Shown piece by piece: positions 16,487-25,151 of a DNA stretch of 64,000 bases. Position 1 is the stretch's first letter, and every line of letters starts with the position of its first letter. The stretch comes from an uncultured bacterium (GTDB lineage: Bacteria > Bacillota > Clostridia > Lachnospirales > Lachnospiraceae). The notes beneath the pieces are model-generated. The model had not been told where the DNA came from, did no database searches, and saw only the letters and a list, made by a program, of their open reading frames with translations. The stretch spans positions 1-64,000 of the forward strand of contig CAJMSZ010000004.1 of assembly GCA_905216215.1 (NCBI GenBank), in the 5' to 3' direction. Position numbers and translations under genes: made by a program.

Positions 16487-16511
16487 AAGACCCTGGCACA
16501 ACCAAGGTCTT
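16487..16511 (-). terminator. Terminator of the cohesin-like protein gene
   Basis: On the minus strand AAGACC and GGTCTT arms with a TTGG/CCAGG inner part, followed by a run of Ts, 15 nt after the stop of the 16526-18052 gene. Confidence 0.8.
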
Positions 16512-16525
16512 CCTTCTTGCATCAA

Positions 16526-18052
16526 TTAATCAAAATCTATAAAGTCCATCTCAAAAGTGTCTGAATTAACACTTTTCTTTAAATCATCATCGTCGGACTC
16601 ATAATACTCATCATCATCGTCTTCATCATCTTCGAAGTCATCATCATTATAATAATCATCATAATTCTTCTGACTTTTCTTTTCATTCTCTTCAAATGAT
16701 TCTCTCAAATCAGCCAAATCATCCTGTCCATCATCAAAGTAATTATCAGACGTATCATTTCCATAGTCATCGTCGTCCTCATAATCATCTTCATCATCAT
16801 ACAGATAATCATCATCTGACGGATCCGGCTGTTTCTTCGCCTTCTTTTTCTTTGATCCTTTCTGTTTCTTTGAGTCCTTCTTAGATAGCTTTTCTGGTAT
16901 TTCTTCTAAATCAATACCATATTCATCATACAAATCATCCAATTCTAAGTTACGGTGGCGAAGCTTCACAGCGAGGGTAATCAGAATAATAAGCAAAATT
17001 ACCAGACTGCATGCTGCTCCAACAAATATCCAGATAAAATTATCATACACAAAATTTGATATCTTTGTCAGCGTACTCTCAGACTTTTGTTCTGTACTAA
17101 CTTCTTCCTGTGCTTCTACATCATAAGCTCTTTGATAAGTATTGTCCTGTGCATCATAAAGATAAAACCCACTGTTTCCTTCATTATCCGATGCATACAC
17201 TACATAAAAATTATCTCTGTCCGGTACAAGCCATACTGGAAATTCTGTTCCATTAATCGACATACTTGCTTCATCATATTTCTTCTTCAAAGTTATCCCT
17301 GATATGTCAGCAAGAATTACGATTGACTTGTCCTCTGAAATCATAATCTCTTCACATGGATAGAAACTATCTTTTGTTGCATTGTATAAAAAGAATGCAC
17401 TTTTTCCCTCACTGCTGGTTAAATATAACCCTTGTACAGTTCCATTCTGTTGAATGATCCCCTGATATGTGGCATCCTTATATGTAACCTCGCTTGCCAT
17501 GAATCCTGCCGGAACAGAAGATTCTGAAAAAGAGGTTGATATGGTATATGCCGTTCCACCAATCTCAATACCATCAGATGACGCACCGGAAGAACTTGTA
17601 ATCAGGCTCGGATCACCTTCAGCAATCGTAATATCGGCATAGCCAGCCTCACAGGTTACAGTCGCATTCTGTCTGTTCGTTACAGTTGCCGTTCCCTGCT
17701 CTATTCTTGTAGTTCCCTTGGCAAGTGCCTGGAACTGCATCGTAAATTCCACCCTGTCTTTACTTCCATTTCCAGAACCGGTATAGGTAAGCTGTCCTTC
17801 CGAGTTCTGGGTCACTCCGTCACCTTCTATAAATCGAAGATAGCTGGAATCATAAGACATCTGTACAGTTGCTTTTCCAAGAACATCATTCTTGGTAACC
17901 ACAGTTCCGGTAACCGTAAATGTCTTTCCCACCGCAGTCTCTAAATCAGTAAAGAAAATAATGCCGCTTGCTGCAAATGAAGTTATTGGGAAACATGGTA
18001 ATATAAAACATACTGTCAGAATCAGTGCTAAAATTTTTCTCATTTTCTTCAT
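16526..18052 (-). CDS. Secreted cohesin-like membrane protein with acidic cytoplasmic tail
   Basis: A 508-residue protein of unrecognised specific function. Residues 1-28 are a signal peptide (LALILTVCFILPCFPITSFAA). Residues about 30-150 resemble a cohesin-type beta sandwich: VGKTFTVTGTVV, VQMSYDSSYLRFIEGDG and VEFTMQFQALAKGTT. A middle domain (about 165-310) has no assignment. A single membrane helix near 345-365 (IWIFVGAACSLVILLIILI) is followed by a Lys-rich stretch and then about 110 residues dominated by Asp, Glu and Tyr. The order suggests a surface receptor or scaffold with a charged inner tail. It is a single-gene unit with its own terminator. Confidence 0.7.
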   Translation of the reverse strand: MKKMRKILALILTVCFILPCFPITSFAASGIIFFTDLETAVGKTFTVTGTVVTKNDVLGKATVQMSYDSSYLRFIEGDGVTQNSEGQLTYTGSGNGSKDRVEFTMQFQALAKGTTRIEQGTATVTNRQNATVTCEAGYADITIAEGDPSLITSSSGASSDGIEIGGTAYTISTSFSESSVPAGFMASEVTYKDATYQGIIQQNGTVQGLYLTSSEGKSAFFLYNATKDSFYPCEEIMISEDKSIVILADISGITLKKKYDEASMSINGTEFPVWLVPDRDNFYVVYASDNEGNSGFYLYDAQDNTYQRAYDVEAQEEVSTEQKSESTLTKISNFVYDNFIWIFVGAACSLVILLIILITLAVKLRHRNLELDDLYDEYGIDLEEIPEKLSKKDSKKQKGSKKKKAKKQPDPSDDDYLYDDEDDYEDDDDYGNDTSDNYFDDGQDDLADLRESFEENEKKSQKNYDDYYNDDDFEDDEDDDDEYYESDDDDLKKSVNSDTFEMDFIDFD

Positions 18053-18116
18053 GGGTTTCTCTTCTCACTTTCATCTTCTTTCGTTCGATAAGTGCAAAAT
18101 GCATATATCTCCGTTT

Positions 18117-18122
18117 ATTATA
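18117..18122 (-). promoter_or_regulatory. Candidate -10 element for the cohesin-like gene
   Basis: TATAAT on the minus strand, about 65 nt before the start codon. No convincing -35 at 16-18 bp was found, so confidence is low. Confidence 0.35.
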
Positions 18123-18183
18123 CATCTTTTTGGGATGGAAGTCTACTTTTATCAAAGGTTCTTTTAATAATCGATATCATTAA

Positions 18184-18991
18184 TTAGCAAATCATAAAAC
18201 ACTGTTTATATCCATTTTCTCCTAAAATGTCTTCCAAATTATAAGCCGAAGCTGCCACGCTATTACTGTTCTGTAATATTTCATTCTGATTATTCACATT
18301 TTCTGGCAATTTCATCGGAAGCCCTAATGTCTGTACAAAAATGGCAGCCATTGTCCATGTACACCCCGCAACGGTGTAAGCACCACCAATTTTATTACTA
18401 TTGGAAAAGCTGACATTGTTCATCGCATAATCTGTAAGTTCTGGTATATAATTTGAATCAAATTTACCTCCAACATCTTCCGATGCGTAAGTAGCTTCTA
18501 TGGATTCAAGATAAATATAAATCAAATTCCTTTTTTTCAGGAAACGCAATGGAAACACCCCTTGGATCCACATAATTTTCCTGTATAAATTCCGATTCTG
18601 TTTTTTGATTTTTCAGATAATTTCCCACATCTAATTCTATATACATATTGTATACGGCACTCAATGTAGTCCCAATTGATAGGCTCATTACCAAGAACAT
18701 ACTCGTAATTGTTGCTTTCTTTTTATTTTTCATTTCCAGTAAAAAAGCAGTCATCATCAGAGACATAACAATTGCAATAGGAACACACCTATTTTCCCCA
18801 TCTGTAACAACTTCCATATTCGTTCCATCTAACGGAACTTTTAAATGAAATATAATCTCATCTATTGATAATCCACCCCAGCTTTCCATAACCCATCCCA
18901 CCAATTTGTAAAGTGCCAAGGACAGCCCTGATAGCAATGCCAAACAAATCCCCAGTATAAAATATAAACTTTTTCGTATTCGTTTTCCCAT
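18184..18991 (-). pseudogene. LTA-synthase/sulfatase-family membrane protein, frameshifted and truncated
   Basis: Two overlapping frames make one gene. The upstream part (18506-18991) encodes an N-terminal membrane region with GICLALLSGLSLALY and further helices. It should continue into the frame at 18184-18535, NLIYIYLESIEATYA, then GGAYTVAGCTWTMAA, the substrate-site region of the LtaS/MdoB phosphoglycerol-transferase group where Thr is the usual nucleophile. A run of seven A on the minus strand (18537-18531) breaks the frame; six would restore it. The coding sequence then stops after about 268 residues, far short of the usual 600 or so, so most of the catalytic domain is gone. Two defects make a functional product unlikely. 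Confidence 0.82.
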
Positions 18992-19240
18992 GCTTTTTCA
19001 AACCTTTCTTCCAATTTCATCTCTTTCTTGCTTGTATTCAAACAACTCATTATCGTTTTGCGCCATTCTTTTCGTACCATCACAAAATCTATTGGAATTC
19101 TAGATAACCCTTCGTTTTTAGCACATTTACTTTTATTAATTTTCCTGTCATACGTTTGATATATCACCTCTTGACACATCCATATATTTACTGATAAACT
19201 ATACCACTGTAGCCAATCTTTTATCACACAGGAGGCACTT

Positions 19241-20347
19241 ATGACACCTTTACATAAAAAAAGAAATATTAATATCGATTTGATCAGATGTTGTGCTATC
19301 TTTACTGTTATTTCCGTGCATTTCTTTCGAAACAGTGGATTTTATGCTGAACCCCTTATTGGATGGAGAATGTTACTCATGACATTTATGCGAACTACAT
19401 TCATGATTTGTGTTCCTCTCTTTCTACTGATAACTGGTTATTTAATGAATAGCAAAGAACTAAATGTCAAATATTATCATGGTATTATCCATACGTTACA
19501 AATATACATCGTATCCACGATATTGTGCATTCTATTTGAACGCTATTATTTACACAATAATCTATCTATAAAATATGCTGTCTTCTCAATATTTGGTGGA
19601 GACATTGCTTACTCTTGGTATGTAGAAATGTACATCGGGCTTTTCTTGCTTATACCATTTTTAAATATCCTATACCATGGATTAGAAACACAAAAGAGAA
19701 AACAATTTTTAATTATAACGCTCCTTTTTTGTACAGCTTGTCCTTCCTTGTTAAATATTTTTGATCTGTTTAATTCAGATTTTTGGATTCGTCCTTCCGT
19801 GTCATCTACCTATGTGACTTTACTTCCCGACTGGTGGACTATGCTTTACCCGATAACTTATTATTATATCGGTGCTTACATCAAAGAATACGATATAAAA
19901 CTATCTACAAGAAAAACTATTTTTCTCCTCCTTGGTTCTCTAACCATTTTTTCAGTATTTAACATTTATCGTAGCTACCCAGACACTTTTGTTTCTGGTG
20001 CATACAATGATTGAGGAGGATTTGAAAATGTAACGACAAGCACCTTAGCTTTCTTACTTTTATTGCATTTAAATTTGAAAAATATGCCTTCACCTTTTTC
20101 AAAAATAATTCTTAAAATATCCAGTTTATCCTTCGGTGCTTACTTATTGTCATATATTTCTGACGGTATAATATATCCTTATTTGATATCCTCCGTTCCT
20201 GATATGTCACATCGTTTGAAATGGTATATTGTTGTTGTTCCATTAAGTTTTACCTGCGCACTCATATTATCAGAAGTTGTTGCTCTAATATGCAAACTAT
20301 TAAATATTGCACATAATTTAATAAAAACATTCATAACAGGAAGATAA
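19241..20347 (+). pseudogene. Acyltransferase-3 family membrane protein with nonsense codon
   Basis: Reads as one frame of about 368 codons interrupted by a single TGA at 20012-20014. The N-terminal motif NINIDLIRCCAIFTVISVHFF with the following PLFLLITGYLM is that of acyltransferase-3 (O-acetylation of surface sugars), and about ten hydrophobic helices follow. At the stop the frame reads GAYND-stop-GGFENV, where a Trp codon TGG would be natural, and continues with FLLLLHLNLKNM, LSFGAYLLSYIS and the C-terminal helices to 20347. AGGAGG lies 5 nt before the ATG. It is the only plus-strand gene in this stretch and AT-rich, which suggests transfer. Readthrough cannot be excluded. Confidence 0.82.
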
Positions 20348-20348
20348 A

Positions 20349-20880
20349 ATCGAGTAGGTAAGAGGACTTTCACCTCGAACTTCTCACGGACCCGTACGTG
20401 AAAGTCTCCCTTCATACGGCTCTTATCATTTAACAATACGAATACATTTTGCTTCAATGAGCAAATAACTTAGGCTCTCGTTTTCTTACAGACAAGAGCC
20501 ATTTTTCTGCCCTTCGTTCTGTGTCCACGGAAATTTTTATATTTACACATTGCCCATTTTACTAATCTACGCTCTATACACTGAAGTGTATATTTCATCG
20601 CTGAAGGATTAAATTTCCCAAAGTAGTTAATCCAACCTCTCAACAGTGGATTTAAAATTTCTGCAATCATGTTGATTTTACATCCAGTTTTCTTATAAAT
20701 TTCTAACGATTTTATCTTATCCCTGAATGTTTTAGCTGACATTTTACTGACCGATGCTATAAAGTTTGAATACAGATTCCACCTCACGCTGGACACCCTT
20801 GCTGTTCGGCTATACACTTCCTACTATCTGGGCGTGTTCAGGACTTTCACCCGTTAGAGCGCGCCCATAGCGCGCAAACT
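20349..20880 (-). mobile_element. Group II intron remnant with internal deletion
   Basis: On the minus strand the 5' end near 20880 shows TTTGCGCGCTATGGGCGCGC, then GGGTGAAAGTCC and CAAGGGTGTCCAGCGTGAGG, typical domain-I segments of bacterial group II introns. It runs directly into the last part of the intron-encoded protein. The 3' end has a domain-V-like hairpin (GAGCCGTATGAAGGGAGACT) and ends CTACTCGAT at 20357-20349. A full intron is about 2 kb or more; only about 530 bp remain, so the middle of the RNA and most of the reverse transcriptase are lost. It begins 1-2 nt beyond the stop of the acyltransferase pseudogene. Confidence 0.82.
20470..20817 (-). pseudogene. Group II intron reverse transcriptase/maturase, C-terminal fragment
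   Basis: About 100 residues of a maturase C-terminus: FRDKIKSLEIYKKTGCK, INMIAEILNPLLRGWINYFG and RRLVKWAMCKYKNFRGHR, i.e. the GIIM maturase domain. The polymerase domain with its YADD motif is absent. The first 15 or so codons are intron RNA sequence read in frame. Inactive for mobility by itself. Confidence 0.88.
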
Positions 20881-20918
20881 AAGAAGAAGCACTATCCCGA
20901 AGGATAATGCCTCTCTTT

Positions 20919-21815
20919 TTAGTGTCCAGTTGCATAAAGTTTGTCCAGCTTTTTTAATTCATTAAAAGTATCTATTTCAATTACATCCTCAAATTGACAC
21001 TCTCTGATATGCACCTTATAGTTCTCTTTCTTGTACACCATCGGAACCTGATCCCAGTACCTCTCTTTTCCACCTGGCGAGTGATATACTCCATCAATAT
21101 CATGTGCTAACTTGTTCCCATCTTCCTCAGTCCAATAGGAAATCCCAACCATCTGATGACAATGCAGCCCACCAACCTTTTCCTCTATCACAATCCCTTT
21201 CTCATTCGTAACAAGACACCAGTCCTCTGTTCTTTCAACCGGGATTCCAAGAAAATTCGTTTCGTATTCATATTTGCGAATCAGTTTCTTATTTTTCAAC
21301 AATAAATCCGCCTCTAAAACATATGCATTCTGTAATAAATATTCTACACAAACTGCAGATGAAATATTATTTGCCTCGTTATAAATTGGATTCTCAACAA
21401 ACTTGATATTCGGATATTTATATAATAACTGATCAAACTGCTCGCCTAAATATCCTCTTACAATAATGATCTCAGGAATTTCTGCTTCTACAACGGCATC
21501 CAATAACGTATCAATAATCCTTACCCCATTCACTCTTACAAGCGGTTTTGGTGTATTAAATGTTATAGGAACCATTCTGGATCCAAATCCCGCTGCAAGG
21601 AACACCGCTCTCTTTACCCTATAAGGCTCCAGAGCCTCCACACCTGCCTCAGTAATTCTTCCATTGTTAATATAACCTTTTTCAAACAGATCTTTTAACA
21701 CTTTATTAATAGTTCCAACAGAACATTTCATTTCATCCGCTAATTTTCTCTGCGTCAATACCTGATCTGCTTCTGTAAGAAAAAATAATATATCAAATTC
21801 TTTTTTTGTTAACAT
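20919..21815 (-). CDS. Winged-helix/nucleotidyltransferase fusion (LicC-like), paralog 1
   Basis: A 298-residue two-domain protein. Residues 1-60 form a winged helix-turn-helix (LTQRKLADEMKCSVGTINKVLKDL). After the junction ALEPYRV an NTP-transferase domain starts at about 70: LAAGFGSRMVPIT, TPKPLVRVNG, then VRGYLGEQFDQLL, NNISSAV and the metal Asp in VLEADLLL. The enzyme half resembles LicC, which makes CDP-choline from phosphocholine and CTP; the true substrate is not proven. GGAGAA is 8 nt upstream. It is the last gene of a five-gene operon, 74 nt after the permease, and lies next to the intron remnant. The fusion suggests a sensor-regulator that also works as an enzyme. Confidence 0.85.
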   Translation of the reverse strand: MLTKKEFDILFFLTEADQVLTQRKLADEMKCSVGTINKVLKDLFEKGYINNGRITEAGVEALEPYRVKRAVFLAAGFGSRMVPITFNTPKPLVRVNGVRIIDTLLDAVVEAEIPEIIIVRGYLGEQFDQLLYKYPNIKFVENPIYNEANNISSAVCVEYLLQNAYVLEADLLLKNKKLIRKYEYETNFLGIPVERTEDWCLVTNEKGIVIEEKVGGLHCHQMVGISYWTEEDGNKLAHDIDGVYHSPGGKERYWDQVPMVYKKENYKVHIRECQFEDVIEIDTFNELKKLDKLYATGH

Positions 21816-21889
21816 ATATATTCTCCACTACCCCAATACCACAATGAGAATAATTCTTACCGCCGAATGTCTAATGATGGTATAGTTTT

Positions 21890-23371
21890 TTATAACACAA
21901 TCGGTATCAGATAGATTCCCAATGCCAAAACTGTAACAATAATCGTTGCTATTTTCCAGATTTTATATTCTTTATCCAGTTTTTCTTTTTCTTCTTTACT
22001 AGGTTCTTCGATAATTCCAATTTCATCTTCTATTGCAAGCAATTTCGCTTCTCTCTTTTTAGTAAATGCATAATAGAATATCACACATACTACCGTAATA
22101 ACTGCAGACGTCAGAAGAGCAGTTTTATCAGCAAAAATCAACATAAAACAATAGATTATAATAGTAACAAAGCACCCCACCTTACCAAGCGGCGCTTTAT
22201 ATGGTCTCTTCATATCTGGATAATTCTTTTGCAATCCCAGATAGGCCAAACAGCCAATCATGTAGCAGACAGCCAATGAAATCAATGACACTGATGCAAT
22301 ATAATCAATTGAACCTGTTGCGATTAGAATAAAATTAATAATACCTACCACTACAACTGCTACATGCGGTGTCTTAAACTTTGGATGAATCTTTCCAAGA
22401 AATGCCGGAAGGGCGCCATCTTCTGCCATTGTATAAATATATCTGGCAGGTGCAGCGATTCCCGGATTAATCGTTGACAAATCACCACCGAAGGCAATTC
22501 CTATGCAAAGAAGAATAATTGGAAGTCCAACAAGACCTGCTGCCTTTAATCCCTCCGCATATGGAGCATCTGCTACTGCAAGGACACCATAGAATTCTTT
22601 TGGAACAAGTCCTACCAAAAACCACTGAAATAATGCATTTAATGAGAATACCAAAAAGACTGAAATTTTCAGTGCACGTGGCAGATTGTACTGTGGATAT
22701 TTTGTCTCAGCCCCCATAGACACACAAGTTTCAAAACCTGTATAACACCACCAAACCAGACCGAAAATGTACATCATTTCCTTAAATGGAGGAAGTGCAT
22801 TCATCGCTATTCCTCCAAAATATTCCACATGAATCTTCGGAATCATATAAAGGAACCATGCTATCGCACATCCCCAAAAGAAAAACATAAAGGCTAGCTG
22901 AGCCTTCCCAGACTGCTCAATTCCTCTAAAATTCAAAACCAGAAAAATTGCGATCAGAATGATTGCAATAATTCGTGAATCCAACCAGGCAATATCTATC
23001 CTAAGCTGCTCAAGCAAGATTTTAAAATAATTCGCAAAAGCAAGCGTTTCTCCTGCACCAATCGCTACAACAGAAATAATATAATGCCATCCAGAAAGAT
23101 TTGCCCACAAACGGTTTAAACCTCTTTTTGCATAATTGTATGTACCCCCTGCACAAGGCAGTGCTGCTGACATTTCGCCATAAATCAGGCATGGCCAGAT
23201 AGAGATCAGAAGGGCTATAAATGTAAACCCTATAATCCAGGAGCCTACCAATCCAATCTGTGCAGAACCACATGTAAAAAGTCCTACGCCAACAACTGTT
23301 CCTATTGTCATGCTTATTGACTCTTTTAATCCCAGCGCACGAACCAACTGATTATTTTGATTTCCTTCCAT
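21890..23371 (-). CDS. APC-family amino acid/polyamine/amine permease
   Basis: Membrane transporter of about 493 residues with about 12 helices. The opening LGLKESISMTIGTVVGVGLFT is the glycine-rich first helix of the APC superfamily that binds the substrate's amino and carboxyl groups. GGTYNYAKRGL and GFETCVSMGAETKYPQ are further family motifs. A charged C-terminal insertion (EEPSKEEKEKLDKEYK) precedes the last helix. The start at 23371 has GAGGAG 7 nt upstream; the TTG at 23386 does not. Flanked by choline-kinase and cytidylyltransferase-like genes, it may import the amino alcohol or amine they use, taking the place LicB has in classical lic operons. Substrate is inferred. Confidence 0.88.
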   Translation of the reverse strand: MEGNQNNQLVRALGLKESISMTIGTVVGVGLFTCGSAQIGLVGSWIIGFTFIALLISIWPCLIYGEMSAALPCAGGTYNYAKRGLNRLWANLSGWHYIISVVAIGAGETLAFANYFKILLEQLRIDIAWLDSRIIAIILIAIFLVLNFRGIEQSGKAQLAFMFFFWGCAIAWFLYMIPKIHVEYFGGIAMNALPPFKEMMYIFGLVWWCYTGFETCVSMGAETKYPQYNLPRALKISVFLVFSLNALFQWFLVGLVPKEFYGVLAVADAPYAEGLKAAGLVGLPIILLCIGIAFGGDLSTINPGIAAPARYIYTMAEDGALPAFLGKIHPKFKTPHVAVVVVGIINFILIATGSIDYIASVSLISLAVCYMIGCLAYLGLQKNYPDMKRPYKAPLGKVGCFVTIIIYCFMLIFADKTALLTSAVITVVCVIFYYAFTKKREAKLLAIEDEIGIIEEPSKEEKEKLDKEYKIWKIATIIVTVLALGIYLIPIVL

Positions 23372-23387
23372 AATGCATCTCCTCAAT

Positions 23388-25139
23388 TTAACATAATAAA
23401 TAATCTACATATTTTTCAGCCATTATTCTCCAGTTCTCCAGGGCTTCTCCCATTACTGCGCCACAGGATTCCCTGTACATCGCCCATACAAACCAGTAAT
23501 ATGCAATAATAGCGGTATATGCCATAAAATGAAACTTCGTCGTTTCATTATAGTTTTCTTGTAAATACTCCTTAATAAACCGTTCCGCCTCATCAAACTC
23601 GTACATTGCATCTACAATGTAATATCCCACATCAATTCCTGGATCTGAATACCCGGAATACTCCCAGTCAATCAGTATGACTTCTCCATCCGGTTTAAAC
23701 ATCCAGTTTGGTTTATAGGTATCTCCATGACAGAAACACTTTTGGATGCCATCACCAAGGGTTCTCTCATAAACAGTTCCGATTTTCTTCTTAAGATTTT
23801 CATATTGTCTGAAACACTCTGGATCCTTGCTCAGAAGCAATGCTTCCATATCTCCCGCATCTTCCCATGGCTTCATACCATAATCAACCTTCACATCTGA
23901 ACGATGAAGCTTACGTAACACTTCCAGAACTTTCTTTGAATCCTCAAATGACGTATAATCTGGTTCTCTGAATTGTGGCACAAAAACTGATATCTTCCAT
24001 CCCTCATTTACATCCGCATAAATATAAGTAGGATCAATCCCAATCTCTTTTGCCTTAATAAGCGAGGTCTTTTCGTTCTTACGGTTAATGATACTTTCCG
24101 TTCCGTCACCTGGATGACGGTAAATATAGTCAACCCCATTAATTTTAAAAATAAATGAGGTATTGGTCATTCCTTCACTTACATTTCTGAAATCAACAAT
24201 ATCTTCTTCGTCGCACCGGAAAATCAGTTTAATATTACGGATAATCTCACTATGCGTATACCCAAGATACTGTACATCAAATTCTCTTAATTCTTCAAAA
24301 TAATCAAATTCAAATATACTAGAAGCGGTATACTCCTTAAAATACATTGGAGGCAACTCATTCAAATAATCTTTTACCAGACGTTCCCAGAATTCGTTAT
24401 TATATTTTCCCACTTCTCGGTCTGCCTCTGCTAACGCAACAAACGCATCTGAGAAATCCTTCCTCCAAAATGCATGTCCTAATAAAATCTGCCCCTGGCT
24501 TCTTCCCTTCTCCATTGCAATAATTCTGCCATCAGAATCTGTATCTGCATAAATCTCATTCATCTCTTTCTTTACAGAAATGCCTGCATTAAATGTCTGA
24601 TACTCAAACTGATGAAAAGGATTTTCCACAAAATAGCTATCACTCACGCAAACATATGTATTTTTTAATTCTTCTCTTGCAAGATATAAGCTTTCAATAT
24701 TATTTTTGATGTTGAAAGCATCATTTATGATGAATTTCACGCCATATTTATCTTCCAAGTAATAAAACATTTCTTTTTTATAGCCTATCACCACTGTGAT
24801 ATTCTTGATTCCGGCTTCCTGCAATTGTTGAATCTGACGTTCGATCAGCTTTTCACCCTTTACTTCAAACAATCCTTTTGGCTGCTCCAAAGATAAGGGA
24901 ATGAATCTTGTGGATGCGCCTGCCGCAAGAATTACTGCATTATTTACCCGATATGGCTCTAGGGCATGCATTCCCTCCTCTGTTAATCTGGAATTTCGGA
25001 TCATCCCCAGTTCTTCTAATTGATTATACACAGACTGATTACCAGTTATCCGTACACTCTCAATTTCTGACAGATTGCTGGCACGTCCAAGGCTGCCATC
25101 ATACAGACTATTAAGCACATAAAATTCTTCTTTATTCAT
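23388..25139 (-). CDS. Winged-helix/nucleotidyltransferase/choline-kinase-like triple fusion
   Basis: A 583-residue protein with three domains. Residues 1-60 are a winged helix. Residues 67-300 are an NTP-transferase with VILAAGASTRFIPLS, QPKGLFEVKG, VVIGYKKEMFYYL and the metal Asp in CVSDSYF. Residues about 305-583 are an APH/choline-kinase fold: NVSEGMTNTSFIF, ATP-region RHPGDGTE, catalytic loop H471-G-D473-x4-N478 and metal Asp491 in LIDWEYSGYSDPG. Thus LicA-like kinase and LicC-like cytidylyltransferase are joined in one chain. It could turn choline or a similar alcohol into the CDP form in two steps. Second-last but two in the operon; 12 nt after the amidohydrolase gene. Confidence 0.88.
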   Translation of the reverse strand: MNKEEFYVLNSLYDGSLGRASNLSEIESVRITGNQSVYNQLEELGMIRNSRLTEEGMHALEPYRVNNAVILAAGASTRFIPLSLEQPKGLFEVKGEKLIERQIQQLQEAGIKNITVVIGYKKEMFYYLEDKYGVKFIINDAFNIKNNIESLYLAREELKNTYVCVSDSYFVENPFHQFEYQTFNAGISVKKEMNEIYADTDSDGRIIAMEKGRSQGQILLGHAFWRKDFSDAFVALAEADREVGKYNNEFWERLVKDYLNELPPMYFKEYTASSIFEFDYFEELREFDVQYLGYTHSEIIRNIKLIFRCDEEDIVDFRNVSEGMTNTSFIFKINGVDYIYRHPGDGTESIINRKNEKTSLIKAKEIGIDPTYIYADVNEGWKISVFVPQFREPDYTSFEDSKKVLEVLRKLHRSDVKVDYGMKPWEDAGDMEALLLSKDPECFRQYENLKKKIGTVYERTLGDGIQKCFCHGDTYKPNWMFKPDGEVILIDWEYSGYSDPGIDVGYYIVDAMYEFDEAERFIKEYLQENYNETTKFHFMAYTAIIAYYWFVWAMYRESCGAVMGEALENWRIMAEKYVDYLLC

Positions 25140-25151
25140 ACTGTTCTCCTT

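Noticed and set aside
16540..16830. Simple-sequence (TCATCA-type) repeat as a regulatory or mobile element
   Set aside because: It encodes the acidic tail of the membrane protein in frame and needs no other explanation.
18531..18537. Programmed frameshift or transcriptional slippage at the seven-A run
   Set aside because: The run could allow slippage, but the coding sequence after it is also truncated well before the catalytic domain ends, so a pseudogene is the simpler reading.
18862..19227. A 121-codon minus-strand ORF upstream of the LtaS-like pseudogene
   Set aside because: Its C-terminal half is the pseudogene's N-terminus read in another frame, and the rest has no recognisable motif. 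The stretch 18992-19240 shows no other convincing gene.
20012..20014. UGA recoded as tryptophan or selenocysteine
   Set aside because: Other genes in the window use TGA as normal stops and TGG for Trp, and no selenocysteine hairpin was recognised after the codon.
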